Shown: piece by piece, positions 11,670 through 22,049 of the stretch | How positions within the stretch are numbered: the stretch's first letter is position 1 | Layout: each line of letters begins with the position of its first letter | Source: Charina bottae | Taxonomy: Eukaryota > Chordata > Lepidosauria > Squamata > Charinaidae | Assembly: GCA_023362775.1 (NCBI GenBank) | Contig: JALMGJ010000001.1 | Coordinates: 66,660,001-66,724,000, forward strand | Length of the DNA stretch: 64,000 nt | Direction: 5' to 3' | Position numbers and translations under genes: made by a program | Notes under the pieces: generated by a model | Told to the model about the DNA's origin: nothing | Databases searched by the model: none | What the model saw: the letters and a program-made list of their open reading frames with translations, nothing else

Positions 11670-12760
11670 ATCTAACTGCTACCATCTGGCCCAGGATTCT
11701 CCAAGATTACCCTGAAATGCATTTTACATGTGCTTTTGAAGCAAGACTGCACGTTGCCAGAAAAGAATGCTTTGCAGCCCAGTCTTGCTTGAAAGTTTAA
11801 ATATTTCAAAGGCAATAATCTAAAATGAGCAGGCAGCACTCCAAACTAACCCTATTCTTCTTGTCCAAGGATCTTCTCACCCCCTCCCTCACCCAAGGCT
11901 ATGTCAAACAATCCAGTGGTCAGTTGCTTCCCTACTCCCAAGTCAACATTGTCAACATGTAGGGTTGAAAGATACCGTTCCAGTTACCTTTTTTGTTCAA
12001 AAAAGCATAAGGGAAAACTTCACTGTTATGTAAAGCATTTTCCCTTATGCTTCTTCCTCTTTTAAGGTTTGTTTTATACAGGAAAGCCTCTCTGTGGGAT
12101 CAGTGGGGGAGCAAAAGCCATTCCTCAAATTTGGGATATGCTCTCTCTCCCTTGCCTTCTCCCCAGATCCATCAGTGAACCAGAATGAAAACTTGTCACT
12201 AATCTGTGCTAAGACAGATCCTGTGCTAATAGAAATCCTGCTTGGCTTTTTCAAGATCACCAGCTTCCATGGCACTGTGCCACCTTTTTTGTTTTTGTTT
12301 TGTTTTTAAGACAGCCACTGTGACAAAACTATAGAGAATAGTAGTCTCCGAGTCAGAGCCTAGAGACTGTCATTGTGTCCTTTGTGGACCATTTTGTGAA
12401 CAGAGTATTTAAATGGTGCAAATACAAGCTAGAAAAATAAACTGGAAAAAGAGGCTTTAAATTAACAAAAATGAGTGAGATAATCTTGAATTAAACTTTC
12501 CAGTGTAACTAAGCACTAGATGGAGCTCTGCTATAATCTAAGGGTGGCACAATCTAGTCCATGAAGTCAACCTCTGTAAAATTCAGATTGATTCTTTGAA
12601 TTATGCTTTCAATCACGTCCTGCATATACTTACATGACAGTCTTACCAAACATGTTTTATCACTGTTTCTATTAAAATCATTCAGTGTACAAAGTTCTTT
12701 CCCATAATTTTCTATTTGAAGTATCAGTTCACAAGGCTACACACAAACTCTTTGTACTCT
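11670..12760. other. Intergenic, no gene recognised
   Basis: There is nothing I recognise beyond AT-rich sequence and short spurious ORFs on both strands at 12045-12309. Confidence 0.5.
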
Positions 12761-13525
12761 CTACAGCTCGAACCATGGTTCTTTGATGCTATGGTGACAG
12801 GAGTGAAGGAACATGACCAGAATTGATCTGAGTTGTTTGGATTGTTTGCAGACCTTTGCAATTCCTCCCTGGCTCACAGCAAAGCAAGAGAAGCGATTTA
12901 CTTAAAGCAGCTTTAAGCTACTTCCACATAGAGGTTTCTGGTGCAAGCCACGATGATGCCATGTGTGTCATGATGTCAATGCACAATCTATAAAATGTAC
13001 ATCATTTGTGTGATGTTGTGACGTACACTGTGTCACTTGTCCTATTCCAGCCATCCAGGCTGCCACACACAGGTTCTGCACCAATGCAGAAGCAATCCCT
13101 GACCTCTTCATCCCACAGCCATGGCTGTGTTAGATGGCTGCACCAGATTCCTTCTGGCTCAGCTTTGGTGTATTTGAAACTGCACAGCACCTTGAAACCC
13201 TGGGCTTGGAGATGATCTGGATTCTACATTGGTGGCAACTCCTTTCTTATGCCACCTCATCTTTCTTCCTCGTCCCTCCATACAGCTTCTCTGGGAGGCT
13301 TCCATTTCAAGGCAGTTGCTTGGGGGTGGGAAAACAATCTCATGGACACTTTGCAGCTCACTGGTCCCCTGATGAAGATAAAGGGGAAATCGCTTCTCTT
13401 GCTTTGCTGTGAGCCAAAGAAGAATTGCAAAGGTCTGCAAACAATCCAAACAACTCAGATCAATTCTGGTCATGTTCCTTCACTCCTGTCACCATAGCAT
13501 CAAAGAACCATGGCTCGAGCTGTAG
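12761..13525. mobile_element. 765-bp unit with 139-bp terminal inverted arms
   Basis: Bases 12761-12899 and 13387-13525 are inverted copies of equal length. By eye they differ at about four positions, so the structure is young or homogenised. The arms begin CTACAGCTCGA. The 487-bp spacer encodes nothing recognisable. I found no convincing target duplication (flanks differ). It could be a non-autonomous DNA transposon with long TIRs or a local inverted duplication. Confidence 0.7.
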
Positions 13526-13795
13526 TGAAAAATGTCTGATTGCAAAAATCCTGACCTGCTATTCCTTTGGCTTCACAACTTCAGTGGCTTTTAAAAGAGA
13601 AGAACCAAGAGGAACGGTGCCTTTGCAGCTAGATAGATTTCCTGTTGCAGCAACTTCTGTTTGTTCACAAACAGCCAGACAAATGCACAAAACATGTACA
13701 GTACTGAAAATATGGCTGGGAGACAGGAAGCCTGCAATTTGCTTTCTTTCCCTTTTGTATGGAGGAGAGGGGATTTGGGTTACTCTAGGAGCTGT

Positions 13796-14052
13796 TGTTA
13801 GCCCTGCAAGGTAGTCCAGACAAGAAGTACAACCAAGAGTATAATCTCTATCTTTATTGTGAGGTTACATTAACAGGCTCTTTCAGTATTTCTCCCCTCC
13901 TTTTCTTTTACTCTCCAGAAAACTAGGGAGGGTCCCTTCTGAAACATTTCCCATGCATTCCCCCTTTTGTGGGCTCAGACCTCTTTTACATGCTGGTTAT
14001 CCCCTCCGGCTCTCCCTCCTGTCTCCCAAGGTCATTCCCATATACCATTACA
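13796..14052 (-). mobile_element. Solo LTR (257 bp), 5-bp target duplication
   Basis: The segment starts TGTTAGCC and ends ATTACA on the + strand (TG...CA) and is flanked by GCTGT on both sides (13791-13795 and 14053-14057). Read on the minus strand it begins TGTAATGG and has a CACAATAAAG poly(A) signal near its end, so the element points to the minus strand. It is related to the LTRs at 27521-27790 and about 35990-36226, which share the terminal 'GGGCTGACA'-like end. No internal region is attached. Confidence 0.88.
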
Positions 14053-14151
14053 GCTGTGGTAGCTCAGGGCGTGGGACACTGATCAGGGCATTGCTCAGTT
14101 GAAGCCACCATATTGACTCTTTACCTCTGCCCTACAAACACCCCTAGCATT

Positions 14152-14505
14152 TGTTAGTGCATTATTCTTCTGAGGAGTAAGTCACAGCAATATAGCCTTA
14201 TTAGGTAAACACCTGCAAACTTAAAAAGGTCAGGCAGCACCTGATTCAGGCTGAAGAGTATAAAAGAGCCTGCCTGCCCCACCCTGCATACTCTGTTTCT
14301 GTTTACTTCTGTTTGTTTGTTTCTACTATCTGGTATGTGGAATTGTAATACTTCCAGGGATCTGGAAGAGGACTGTAAATATCAGTTTGTATGAGTAACA
14401 AATATAACTGCAACTAAGTTACTACAATGACTGGCGTCATTTATGGTCTCTGGTGCTGATCGCTTTCTGATACTCTGCGTGTGCAAGAAAACACACTCTC
14501 CAACA
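14152..14505 (+). mobile_element. Solo LTR (354 bp), 5-bp target duplication
   Basis: It starts TGTTAGTGC and ends CTCCAACA and is flanked by GCATT (14147-14151 and 14506-14510). A TATA-box-like GTATAAAAGAG lies at about 14258, which sets the + orientation. No internal region is present. It belongs to a different family from its neighbour at 13796. Confidence 0.88.
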
Positions 14506-14510
14506 GCATT

Positions 14511-16110
14511 GATTTCAAGCTGTTTTTGCACCCTCCCATTGGTCAGCTACAGAGAATACTGATTAGTTCCTGGTTTTCTTTGCCTGTTCTTGATGTTGTT
14601 AGGATGGCAGAAGTGATGAAGGCTATCTGTACTCAGTTTTTAGAGATTGGGGAGTGAAATGATGACAATGTGGAATTTTTCTTGTCTATGAAAAAGCGTT
14701 TTGCATAGTACAGAGTGGTAAAGTGTTATCTTCAGTTGGACTATATAGATGAGAATAAAGATAGATTTGTAAGCAATGGGGGAAAGGGCAAATGATCTAG
14801 AAAGGCATCAAGTAGTGGCAGGAGTGGGATTTATGCAGGATGATTTACTCTCTTCATGTATCACTTGCATGGATGCCATGAGTCGCCTAGAAAGAGGAGC
14901 AGACGGCACTGCTAGCCTTGGCCTAACAGCACATGACTGAGCAAGCCAAGAGTTAGTTCTGATGTCTACGTGTTGAACATGGACAGCTGAGAAAACTGTG
15001 CAGGAGCAGCAGAACAATTCCATAGAATTTAATTTCATTGGTTGCTTCTTGCATCTGAAAACAGCAGCCTCTTAGCACAGCCTCTTGGAGGACAGGGCAG
15101 AAATATTCAAGCACCAGTTTCTTATTGCATCATATAGCTCAGAAGTGGTGTTGTTTCTGCTTCCAATCTAGATTGCATTCTTGCTTCACATCTTTATTTA
15201 GTTTGGGACAGTGTTTTGGAGAACTTTAAAGATGGGTATGGGGATGCTAGCATTCCATTTAAAAACTGGATGTATTTTCCTTTGGGGAGACTTTGAAAGG
15301 AAGCCGTTTTTAAATTGAGACTTGATTCCCCTGAGATTGGGTAGAAGGAATATGACTCATCAGGTCACTCGTGGTGACCCACATGCATATTCAGGCAGCA
15401 GTGCTTCCACCAATAAACACCCCTGATCTCATTCTGAAAAGCAGAAGCAGTGGGGGTTGCCAGCACTTCCTGCTACCAACAGGTTGTGCTATTCTCATTT
15501 CTCCTTGAATCTTCCATCTGCTGCCTCACCCTTCTCCAAGATGCTCCAAGATGAAGCTGTTCCTAACATCCCCAGGCAAGTATGGTCAATAGTGAGGGAT
15601 GCTTGGAGATACAGTTCAGCTATTTCTGGCGAGCCCACACTGTGCACCCTTTGAGGACTTGCAAAATCCAAGAATCTCCAAAGGGAGAGGTTGCTGAACA
15701 GAGTTCTGGGATGGCCCTTCCTTCTGCCCACATTTGACAAGCTGATATTTTGGTCTTTCAACCAGGTAGATACACAAAAACAAAGAGTTTCAGAACAGTG
15801 GGTGACCTGACTACATACTGAGCCTCTTTCAGGGCAAGGGATGTACTCTGTCTTGTAGGCTATATTTCTCTTCTCTTGGACTCATTAGGAAATATTAAGC
15901 ACACCTTTAGCAGCAAGACAAAGAAGTGCAGAGTGCAGCCATCCTACACCAAGCCAAGCCTTTTTCAGAGAACCTAGTTTGGAAAACGTTGCCTAGTGAT
16001 GCTGCTCAGCCATGGCACCTGTTCCCAAAATGGCCATGGCAATAGGTAACTCCTGTAAACAATCATGCCCCAAACAAAAGTCCAGGATGAGCTCTAGTTC
16101 AGAGGGAGGC
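14511..16110. other. Intergenic, no gene recognised
   Basis: No repeat or coding signal that I recognise. Short ORFs at 14808-15038 and 15457-15761 lack recognisable similarity. Confidence 0.5.
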
Positions 16111-16116
16111 ATGCAT

Positions 16117-16167
16117 TTATTGATTTGATTTGATTTGATTTGATTTGATATTTGATTTGATTTGATT
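16117..16167. repeat. (TTTGA)n repeat
   Basis: About ten TTTGA/TTGAT units with one irregular unit. It abuts 'gaccacccatctt', a LINE-tail-like sequence seen elsewhere in the window, so it may be the tail of a minus-strand LINE remnant. Confidence 0.85.
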
Positions 16168-17032
16168 GACCACCCATCTTAGAGCACAGCTTTTAATATG
16201 GACCTGCACTTTTGTTCATTTCAATGAAGGCCATATATATTTATTTATTTTATTTATTACATTTTTATTACATTTTATATATGCAATGAACGGGGGTGAA
16301 GAAATGCCAAATATACATTCAAGATAGTTTACCTAGGATAATGGTATGTGTGTATGTTTCCAGACATTCCTAATAGCTGAACAGGGTATTTTCCTATATG
16401 AAGTTATCCTTATACTACATTCAATGAAGGTTCACTTTCTTTGTGTAGTTTTGGAACTTGTAATTTTATTTTAGTGCAATGAGTTTTAGAGATTTAGAAT
16501 TGTTTTTATACTGCTGACTATGTGGTTGTAATGCTTATGTATATTTTTAAGCTGCCCAGAGCTATTTCAGCAGCATTTCAATTTTTAAAATAAATAAAAG
16601 TATATATGTCCTTACTGCTACTTAAAGCAGCCTATCAGTTCAGCAATGCTGGAGCTGTTATCATTTACTCATGTTATTATCAAACTGAAGGAAAAATAAC
16701 ATTTTATTGCTTCATATAGCTGCTACAGAAATCAGAATGAGAAATAACATTGAACAGGAAACTCATACCGAAATTGAAACTCTGTTAGATTAAAGTAAGT
16801 TTGTTTTTAGGCAATAGTTTCTCATTGGTTTATAGAAACAATCTCTCGCTTGAACAAGATTCTATGCTGAAGAGAGTCCTCCAGGTAGAACAGAGTATAG
16901 AGGAATAAACATTTTAAATACCAACAACCAGGCATCGTTTACTAGCAAAAGTGTGCTGGCAAAAATAGAGCATTTTTCAAGTAGGAAGTAGCTGGAAAAA
17001 ATACTTGGAAAAAGAGAAATATCTCATCAACA
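16168..17032. other. Intergenic with one LINE-tail-like fragment
   Basis: At about 16540-16605 'aagctgcccagagc' followed by an A/T-rich AAATAAATAAAA end resembles the 3' tails at 21170, 37885 and 57240. Nothing else is recognised. Confidence 0.4.
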
Positions 17033-17043
17033 CTCCACTGTTG

Positions 17044-17290
17044 CCTTTTGTTTTGTTTTGTTTTCTGTGCCTTCGAGTCAGTGTTGATTCCTAATGATTG
17101 CCTGGACAAGTCCCTTCAGTTTTCTTGGCAAGGATTCAGAAGTGGTTTGCTCTTGCCTGCTTCCTGGGGCTGAGAGAGAGTGACTGGCCCAAGGTCACCC
17201 AGCTGGCTTCGTGCCTAAGGCAGGACTAGAACTCACAGTCTCCCAGTTTCTAGCTTGATGCTTTAACCACACACCAAACTGGCTTTCTAT
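17044..17290 (-). mobile_element. MIR-like tRNA-derived SINE
   Basis: Read on the minus strand it has a tRNA-like head (GGTTAAAGCATCAAGCTAG, then GAGTTCTAGTCCTGCC as a box B relic), followed by the GTGACCTTGGGC-type core, and a longer 3' body ending in (CAAAA)n. It sits 3' to a second SINE head (17472-17572), with an hAT fragment between them. Confidence 0.75.
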
Positions 17291-17302
17291 TTAATAGAAT
17301 AG

Positions 17303-17367
17303 ATGGCTGGGGAATTCTGGGAGTTGAAGTCCACCCATCTTAAAGTTGCCAAGGTTGAGAAACACTG
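17303..17367. mobile_element. hAT MITE fragment (one end only)
   Basis: The fragment runs from 'ggctggggaattctgg' to the terminal 'gttgagaaacactg', whose complement CAGTGTTTCTCAAC is a typical hAT terminus. The other end is missing. Confidence 0.6.
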
Positions 17368-17471
17368 ATTTAGACTGTAAGATGTCCTCCATTCAATTGG
17401 AGGCTTAACACAATTGGATTCATCTTCTGGCACATATGTGGTTCAGCCCCATGTTTCAGATCCTCCAATCC

Positions 17472-17572
17472 TGCAGGCTTGTCACCCAACTGGCTCATGC
17501 TAAGGTGGGACTAGAACTCCCGGTCTCCTGGTTTCTAGCCTGATGGCTTAAACACTACACCAAACTGGCTCT
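17472..17572 (-). mobile_element. MIR-like SINE, head only
   Basis: On the minus strand it reads from AGCCAGTTTGGTGTAG through AGTTCTAGTCCCACC and then breaks off inside the core. It is the same family as 17044-17290. Confidence 0.7.
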
Positions 17573-17611
17573 CTCCACTGTTGACTGCCCATGCTATATT
17601 TATATATAGTG

Positions 17612-18074
17612 TGTCAATCTGTGTCAGATTGCGCACCGTGGGGCGGCCTGCTCCTTTTTCCAAGACACCAGTGATCCATGTTCTATGCAGTAAATAGACA
17701 CTCAAGCAGAGATTAGATAAAATAGCCTATTTACTTTATATACATGTGTAGTCCAAAATACTTCCAACAGCAGTAACAAAATGATACAGCAATACAGCGA
17801 TGAGAAGTTTCAACAGCAACGAGAAGAAAGAACACCAGACTTCTCTGCTTATATACATAAACTGACCAATCACATTATAGGTCACTCTCATCATCTGCCA
17901 CACCCAACTAAACTATTAGCACCTGTAGTATGAGTCATACACTGCCACACCATCCCTACAACAATGGCTGCTAATTGGGTGAGTTGTAGAATAATTCCCC
18001 TCTCACCTAGATATCAAGCCTCTCCAGTATAATTTATCTAACTGTAAATTCCTGGGTATATACAAACCCCAACA
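17612..18074 (-). mobile_element. Solo LTR (463 bp), 5-bp target duplication
   Basis: It starts TGTCAATCTG and ends CCCCAACA on the + strand, flanked by TAGTG (17607-17611 and 18075-18079). On the minus strand it begins TGTTGGGG and carries TATATAAGCAGAGAAG, a good TATA box near position 17860, so the element reads on the minus strand. It is consistent with a Gypsy- or ERV-type LTR; no internal region is attached. Confidence 0.9.
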
Positions 18075-18079
18075 TAGTG

Positions 18080-18985
18080 CGTCCTACGTGGGCTGTTGTT
18101 TTCCCCCTCTGTATATGCATTTAATAAAGCTGTGGACAGAAGGTGAACCTGTTTCCTGAGGTGAAGCAGCAGCAAATGATGTCCCCTCCCAAGTTAAAAT
18201 CCAAGTTGCCATAATAAGCTAATCACTTATGGTAGAGGAGCCTGCACCCGTCTTTCTCTCCTTGGAATTAAAAAATACCATGCAGTATATTTTACTAATG
18301 TTATATTGAGCATCAATTTTATAACTTCAGTAATTATCTGTCCATTCATAGATAATATCTCTTTTGAAAATATACCTTTGTTTTAAATAAAAGGCTAAGA
18401 AAATATTCATAACTGTCTTTTCCAGACCCCTCCTGAGGAGAGGGTGCAATGTGGAGCAATGGAAGGTGGCATAGAGATCCCCTAAAATTGTGCAGATCTT
18501 TTTACCGTTCAAGAATCCGAGCAAAAAGGAATCCTGCTGGGGAAGAGCAATAACCAATGCTTTCTTTTTTGATAATAAAAAGATTGGCAGCAACTTAAAA
18601 TAAAGACTAATTTGTGACAGCAGAAAATGTCATGCTATTTACTCAGGTGAGCAAAACGTTCAAATCATTCTAAACTCAAGGTGCCCCATTTAGAGTTTAA
18701 AATGGTCCATTTCAAAAAAACTGGACTGCTTTGTAGTCAGAACAGGATGTTTCAAATTCAGAATTAGCTTGAATTGGTGTGTTTTGCCTACTGCTACAAT
18801 TTAATATCAAATATCATTACAGTTATTGCCATTATTTGATGAGTAATTTAAATAAGTGATCTACTCCCTCTCAGTGAGACTCAGGATCAGCTTCCTGAAG
18901 TCTAATAGTAAAGCTGTTCCAGTAATGAACATGAAATAGACAAAGTGCTCTGAGTCACAAAGATAACAACAAGACTAATTCAAAA
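18080..18985. other. Intergenic, no gene recognised
   Basis: AT-rich sequence. An ORF of 88 codons (18327-18593, minus) has no recognisable similarity. Confidence 0.5.
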
Positions 18986-18989
18986 ACTT

Positions 18990-19233
18990 CGTTTTTGGTT
19001 TTTGGTTACGGCAACGGGCTAGAAACCAGGAGACTGAGAGTTCTAGTCCCACCTCAGGCATGAAATCCGGCTGTGTGACCTTGGGCCAGTCGCTCTCTCT
19101 CAGCCCAACTCGCCTCACAGGGTTGTTGGTGTGGGGAAAAGAGGAGGAAGGAGTATTAGGTATGTTCCCTGCCTTGAGTTATTTATAAAAATAATAAAGG
19201 CAGGATAAAAAAAATCTAAAAATAAATAAATAA
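18990..19233 (+). mobile_element. MIR-like tRNA-derived SINE
   Basis: It shows a tRNA-like head (gggctagaaaccagg, GAGTTCTAGTCCCACC), the core GCTGTGTGACCTTGGGC as in MIR/CORE-SINEs, a 'cagggttgttg' segment and a 3' end 'gagttatttataaaaataat' running into AAATAAATAAAT. The orientation is clear and the copy nearly full length. Confidence 0.8.
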
Positions 19234-19404
19234 AATGAAATACGAGTGCTCATTCCATGTACTTTTCTATAGCTGTCTGAAAGCTTCTCACATGGTGCAG
19301 CACTGCTGTAGTTTGGATGTTGCTCTTACATGAGCCATTTTCTTGTCCATCTTGGCGTTCATGACCTTCAGCCTCATGTAGCCACATTTACCAACTTACT
19401 TACC

Positions 19405-19437
19405 CTTCCATCCATCCATCCATCCATCCATCCATCC

Positions 19438-19476
<39 letters not shown>

Positions 19477-19484
19477 ATCTATCA
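19405..19484. repeat. (CCAT)n-(CTAT)n compound microsatellite
   Basis: About nine CCAT units are followed by about eleven CTAT units. It lies directly against the 5' break of the Penelope-like fragment. Confidence 0.95.
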
Positions 19485-19485
19485 A

Positions 19486-20040
19486 ACAACTTTTGTACAG
19501 GAGGATGGCCCAACACAGGAGAAGTAACACCACAGGACCAGAGTCAGCAGTTTATCTTCATCTAAAGGAAAAAGGACACTCATTTGAGGACATTAATGTT
19601 CACATTTTAGACAGAGAAGATAGGTGGTTTGAGAGAGGGGTCAAGGAATCCATTTATGCCAACTTGGAAAATCCTTCCTTGAATAGAGGTGTGGGCCTCA
19701 GGCACAATCTTTCCCCTATTTTCCTTCCTGCTTTGTCTTCTGTGCCTAGGAAGATTAAGACCATTTCACAAGCTCAACAGCAGCATGGCGATCTTAACGA
19801 TCCTCCTTTAGATGATAAAAGGACTTAAAATAACATCTCAATATAACCATGACCTAGCCCCAGGTGTAAGGTCACACAGCTACCTAGAAACATATTTAGG
19901 ATTCCCTTACTAACTTTGCTCAGACTGAAGAAGCTCCTTGGATAAGGAGCGAAATGTTTCCACTGAGAAAATAGAAATCCAGTTGACATGATTCAAGCTA
20001 CAGACATATCTATCATCTTGTATGCCATCTCAATAATTCT
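19486..20040 (+). mobile_element. Penelope-like element 3' end, type 1
   Basis: The + frame at 19493-19828 reads YRRMAQHRRSNTTGPESAVY, then a DREDRWFERGVKE stretch and SLNRGVGLRHNLSP. I recognise this as the C-terminal part of the GIY-YIG endonuclease region of Penelope-like retroelements known from fish and reptiles. The catalytic GVY and YIG motifs lie upstream of the 5' break and are missing. The ORF ends at 19828. About 100 bases later is a hammerhead-like core (19925-19958), as expected in Penelope terminal repeats. The fragment is 5'-truncated at the microsatellite; the exact 3' end was not found. Confidence 0.75.
19918..19965 (+). ncRNA. Hammerhead-ribozyme-like core in Penelope-like terminal repeat
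   Basis: The conserved core pieces are in order: CTGAAGA (19925-19931, fits CUGANGA), a stem-loop II GCTCCTT/GGAT/AAGGAGC with a 7-bp stem, then GAAA (19951-19954). The following TGTT allows a two-pair stem III ending in GUU, the cleavage triplet. Stem I is weak (about two pairs), so activity as a monomer is doubtful. Hammerheads in Penelope-like elements are established; activity of this copy is inference. Confidence 0.65.
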
Positions 20041-20165
20041 AGGAAGCTTATACAAGAGAATTAAATCATCAAGTAAAAAATAGAAACTAAAAATAACAGA
20101 AAGGAAAAAATCATCAGTAGACAACATGGCACATGTTGAGAAAGGGTAAGTAAAAAAACATGCCC

Positions 20166-20247
20166 ATGATTTTTATTATCTCATTGAAAAATATTCAAAT
20201 TGTCCCCTTCAAGTGACAATATTTTTCAATGAGATAATAAAAATCAT
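20166..20247. repeat. Long perfect hairpin (30-bp arms)
   Basis: Bases 20166-20195 and 20218-20247 are perfect inverted copies (ATGATTTTTATTATCTC... and complement). The 22-base loop contains TTGTC/GACAA, which can extend the stem with a small bulge. The arms are AT-rich. No tail or target duplication was found. Confidence 0.9.
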
Positions 20248-20340
20248 ATGCAAGGTTGCTCTCAATCTGACAGTGCCATCACACTACTTTTAAAAGCACA
20301 GGGGTTTAAATAACATTAAAAGTTCTGGATGTTAAAATGG

Positions 20341-20420
20341 ACTTTTTTTTTTTATTTATCAGATTTTTATTACTGCCCATCTCCCCCTCAAAGAGGGACC
20401 CTCCCCCCCCAGAGGCAAAG
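20341..20420 (-). mobile_element. LINE 3' tail fragment
   Basis: On the minus strand it reads 'agatgggcagtaataaaa' and ends in A/T-rich sequence, like the CR1/L2-type LINE tails at 37885 and 57240. Only the last bases of the element are present. Confidence 0.45.
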
Positions 20421-20688
20421 ATAAAATTTTAATAGAACACAAGTATATATTTACATTTACTATGTCTATTTCAATATGCTTCTTTCTAAGTTCCCAGTCA
20501 GCTACTACAAATCTGACTGATCTATAGATATTTCATCTGTTGTATAAAAAAGTAAACTATTTTATACCAATCATCTTCATTGAGCAATCTTATGTTTCTT
20601 ACCAGGAGGAGAGTATATAATTGTGTCTGTGTACAGTATATATTTGTGTTGCTTTTAGATCACTTTAGTCCAGGCTGTCTTTGTGGTT

Positions 20689-21143
20689 TGTCAGGATGCC
20701 ATCCTGCCATGGCGCCAGGAAGAGACATTCCACCAGAACACAAGAACTGGCACAGCCATACGAGACACCCCAAGGAAGAAATGGCCAGACGTGCAAAATG
20801 TTGGCAACGAAGCCTTCATGTATTCGCCCCTCGCAGACTATGCTAATAGAGGAACCGTGATGAGCACTTCAGCACCCAGGACAGATCAAAGGGCGCTATT
20901 GTGCTTTCAATGGATTCAGACTCAGGAAGAACTGGAAATCAAAGAACAATAGGGGTTTGGTCGATTCGCAAGTTCCCCAGTGGGGGGAGAATCTGAGGAT
21001 TTTAAGCTGCCGGCTGCGGGAGCCTCTTTACTTGAATCTTTAACGTATGATGGATCACTGGCTTTAATAAAGATTCCTTCATATTCCTAAGTGACTTGTG
21101 TAAGGAATTCTGATTTAATAGCTCAAGCATCGAGGTTATCACA
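20689..21143 (+). mobile_element. Solo LTR (455 bp), 5-bp target duplication
   Basis: It starts TGTCAGGATGCC and ends GGTTATCACA, flanked by TGGTT (20684-20688 and 21144-21148). An AATAAAG poly(A) signal at about 21068 sets the + orientation. The ORFs at 20580-20952 cross its 5' boundary and are not genes. Confidence 0.88.
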
Positions 21144-21169
21144 TGGTTTTATGTTATATCTGTTTTTAA

Positions 21170-21252
21170 GGATTTTGAGGGGGTGGGGGTTGTACACTGC
21201 CCAGAGTCCATCAGACTTGGGTGGCTATAATAAATTCAAATAAATAAATAAA
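21170..21252 (+). mobile_element. LINE 3' tail fragment
   Basis: It reads 'ctgcccagagtccatcag...gggtggctataataaat' and ends in (AAAT)n, a CR1/L2-type LINE 3' end. Very short, 5'-truncated. Confidence 0.5.
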
Positions 21253-21361
21253 ATATATCATATAAAGATCATGTCAACATATATTTTCAACCCTTTCCCT
21301 CTTTTAAAATACAATTCCAGAGGTTCTAGAAGGGGTGCTGTTGTAGCTTTTTGATAATTTG

Positions 21362-22000
21362 CAATAACGTCATCATTCAGTCATTGGCGATCACTCGTAG
21401 CCGAGTAAGATTGTCTTCCAAAGGTAAAATTTTAACGGTGGATCCGTAAGTGGCTATAAAGGCCAATTCTGGATCCGCACAACCTCCCACAATGAGGGCA
21501 TAGGTTTCCGGGTGGGAGACGGTCATGATGAGGGTTTGCCTGACGTGCCTTCCTTTTAGCTCTTTTCTCCTTTTTGCCCTGTACTCGTGCTTCTTCAAAG
21601 TCCATAGCGCCATTAATAAAGGATGACCTCCAATTGAAACGCTCATGAGTTAGGGCTTCCCAGTTCTCAATGCTGATATTACATTTTTTTAAATTAGCTT
21701 TGAGAGTATCTTTGAATCTCTTTTGCTGTCCACCAATATTCCGTTTTCCATTCTTAAGTTGGGAGTAAAGTAGCTGCTTTGGAAGACGATGGTCAGGCAT
21801 TCGAACAACATGACCGGTCCAGCGAAGTTGATGTTGGATGATCATTGTTTCAATGCTGGTGGTTTTCGCTTCTTCTAATACGCTAACATTAGTCCGCCTA
21901 TCTTCCCAAGTAATTTGCAGAATTTTTCGGAGGCAGCGTTGATGGAATCTTTCAAGAAGTTGGAGGTGGCGTTTGTAGATTTTGTTTGCAATAACGTACG
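21362..22000 (-). mobile_element. Non-LTR retrotransposon C-terminus ending in a C2H2 zinc finger
   Basis: The minus-strand ORF reads from YKRHLQLLERFHQRCLRKIL through LRWTGHVVRMPDHRLPKQLL to a terminal zinc finger CPHCGRLC...YSHLRIH. This is the region after the reverse-transcriptase core in a non-LTR retrotransposon. The reading frame is open for about 185 codons, so the copy is fairly young. It is 5'-truncated within the RT thumb region. The last 60 bases (to 21362) are 3' non-coding and match the end of the copy at 47446-48150. I cannot assign the clade. Confidence 0.8.
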
Positions 22001-22049
22001 GAGTAGCAAAACTGAAAAAACTTCTTAGAGTCAAAAATATATCAAGCAT

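Noticed and set aside
11235..11800. Long ORFs on both strands
   Set aside because: They exist only because the GT and GGAA/GAAA repeats lack stop codons.
20580..20952. Two overlapping 88-89 codon + ORFs
   Set aside because: They cross the 5' boundary of the solo LTR at 20689-21143 and show no retroviral or host protein.
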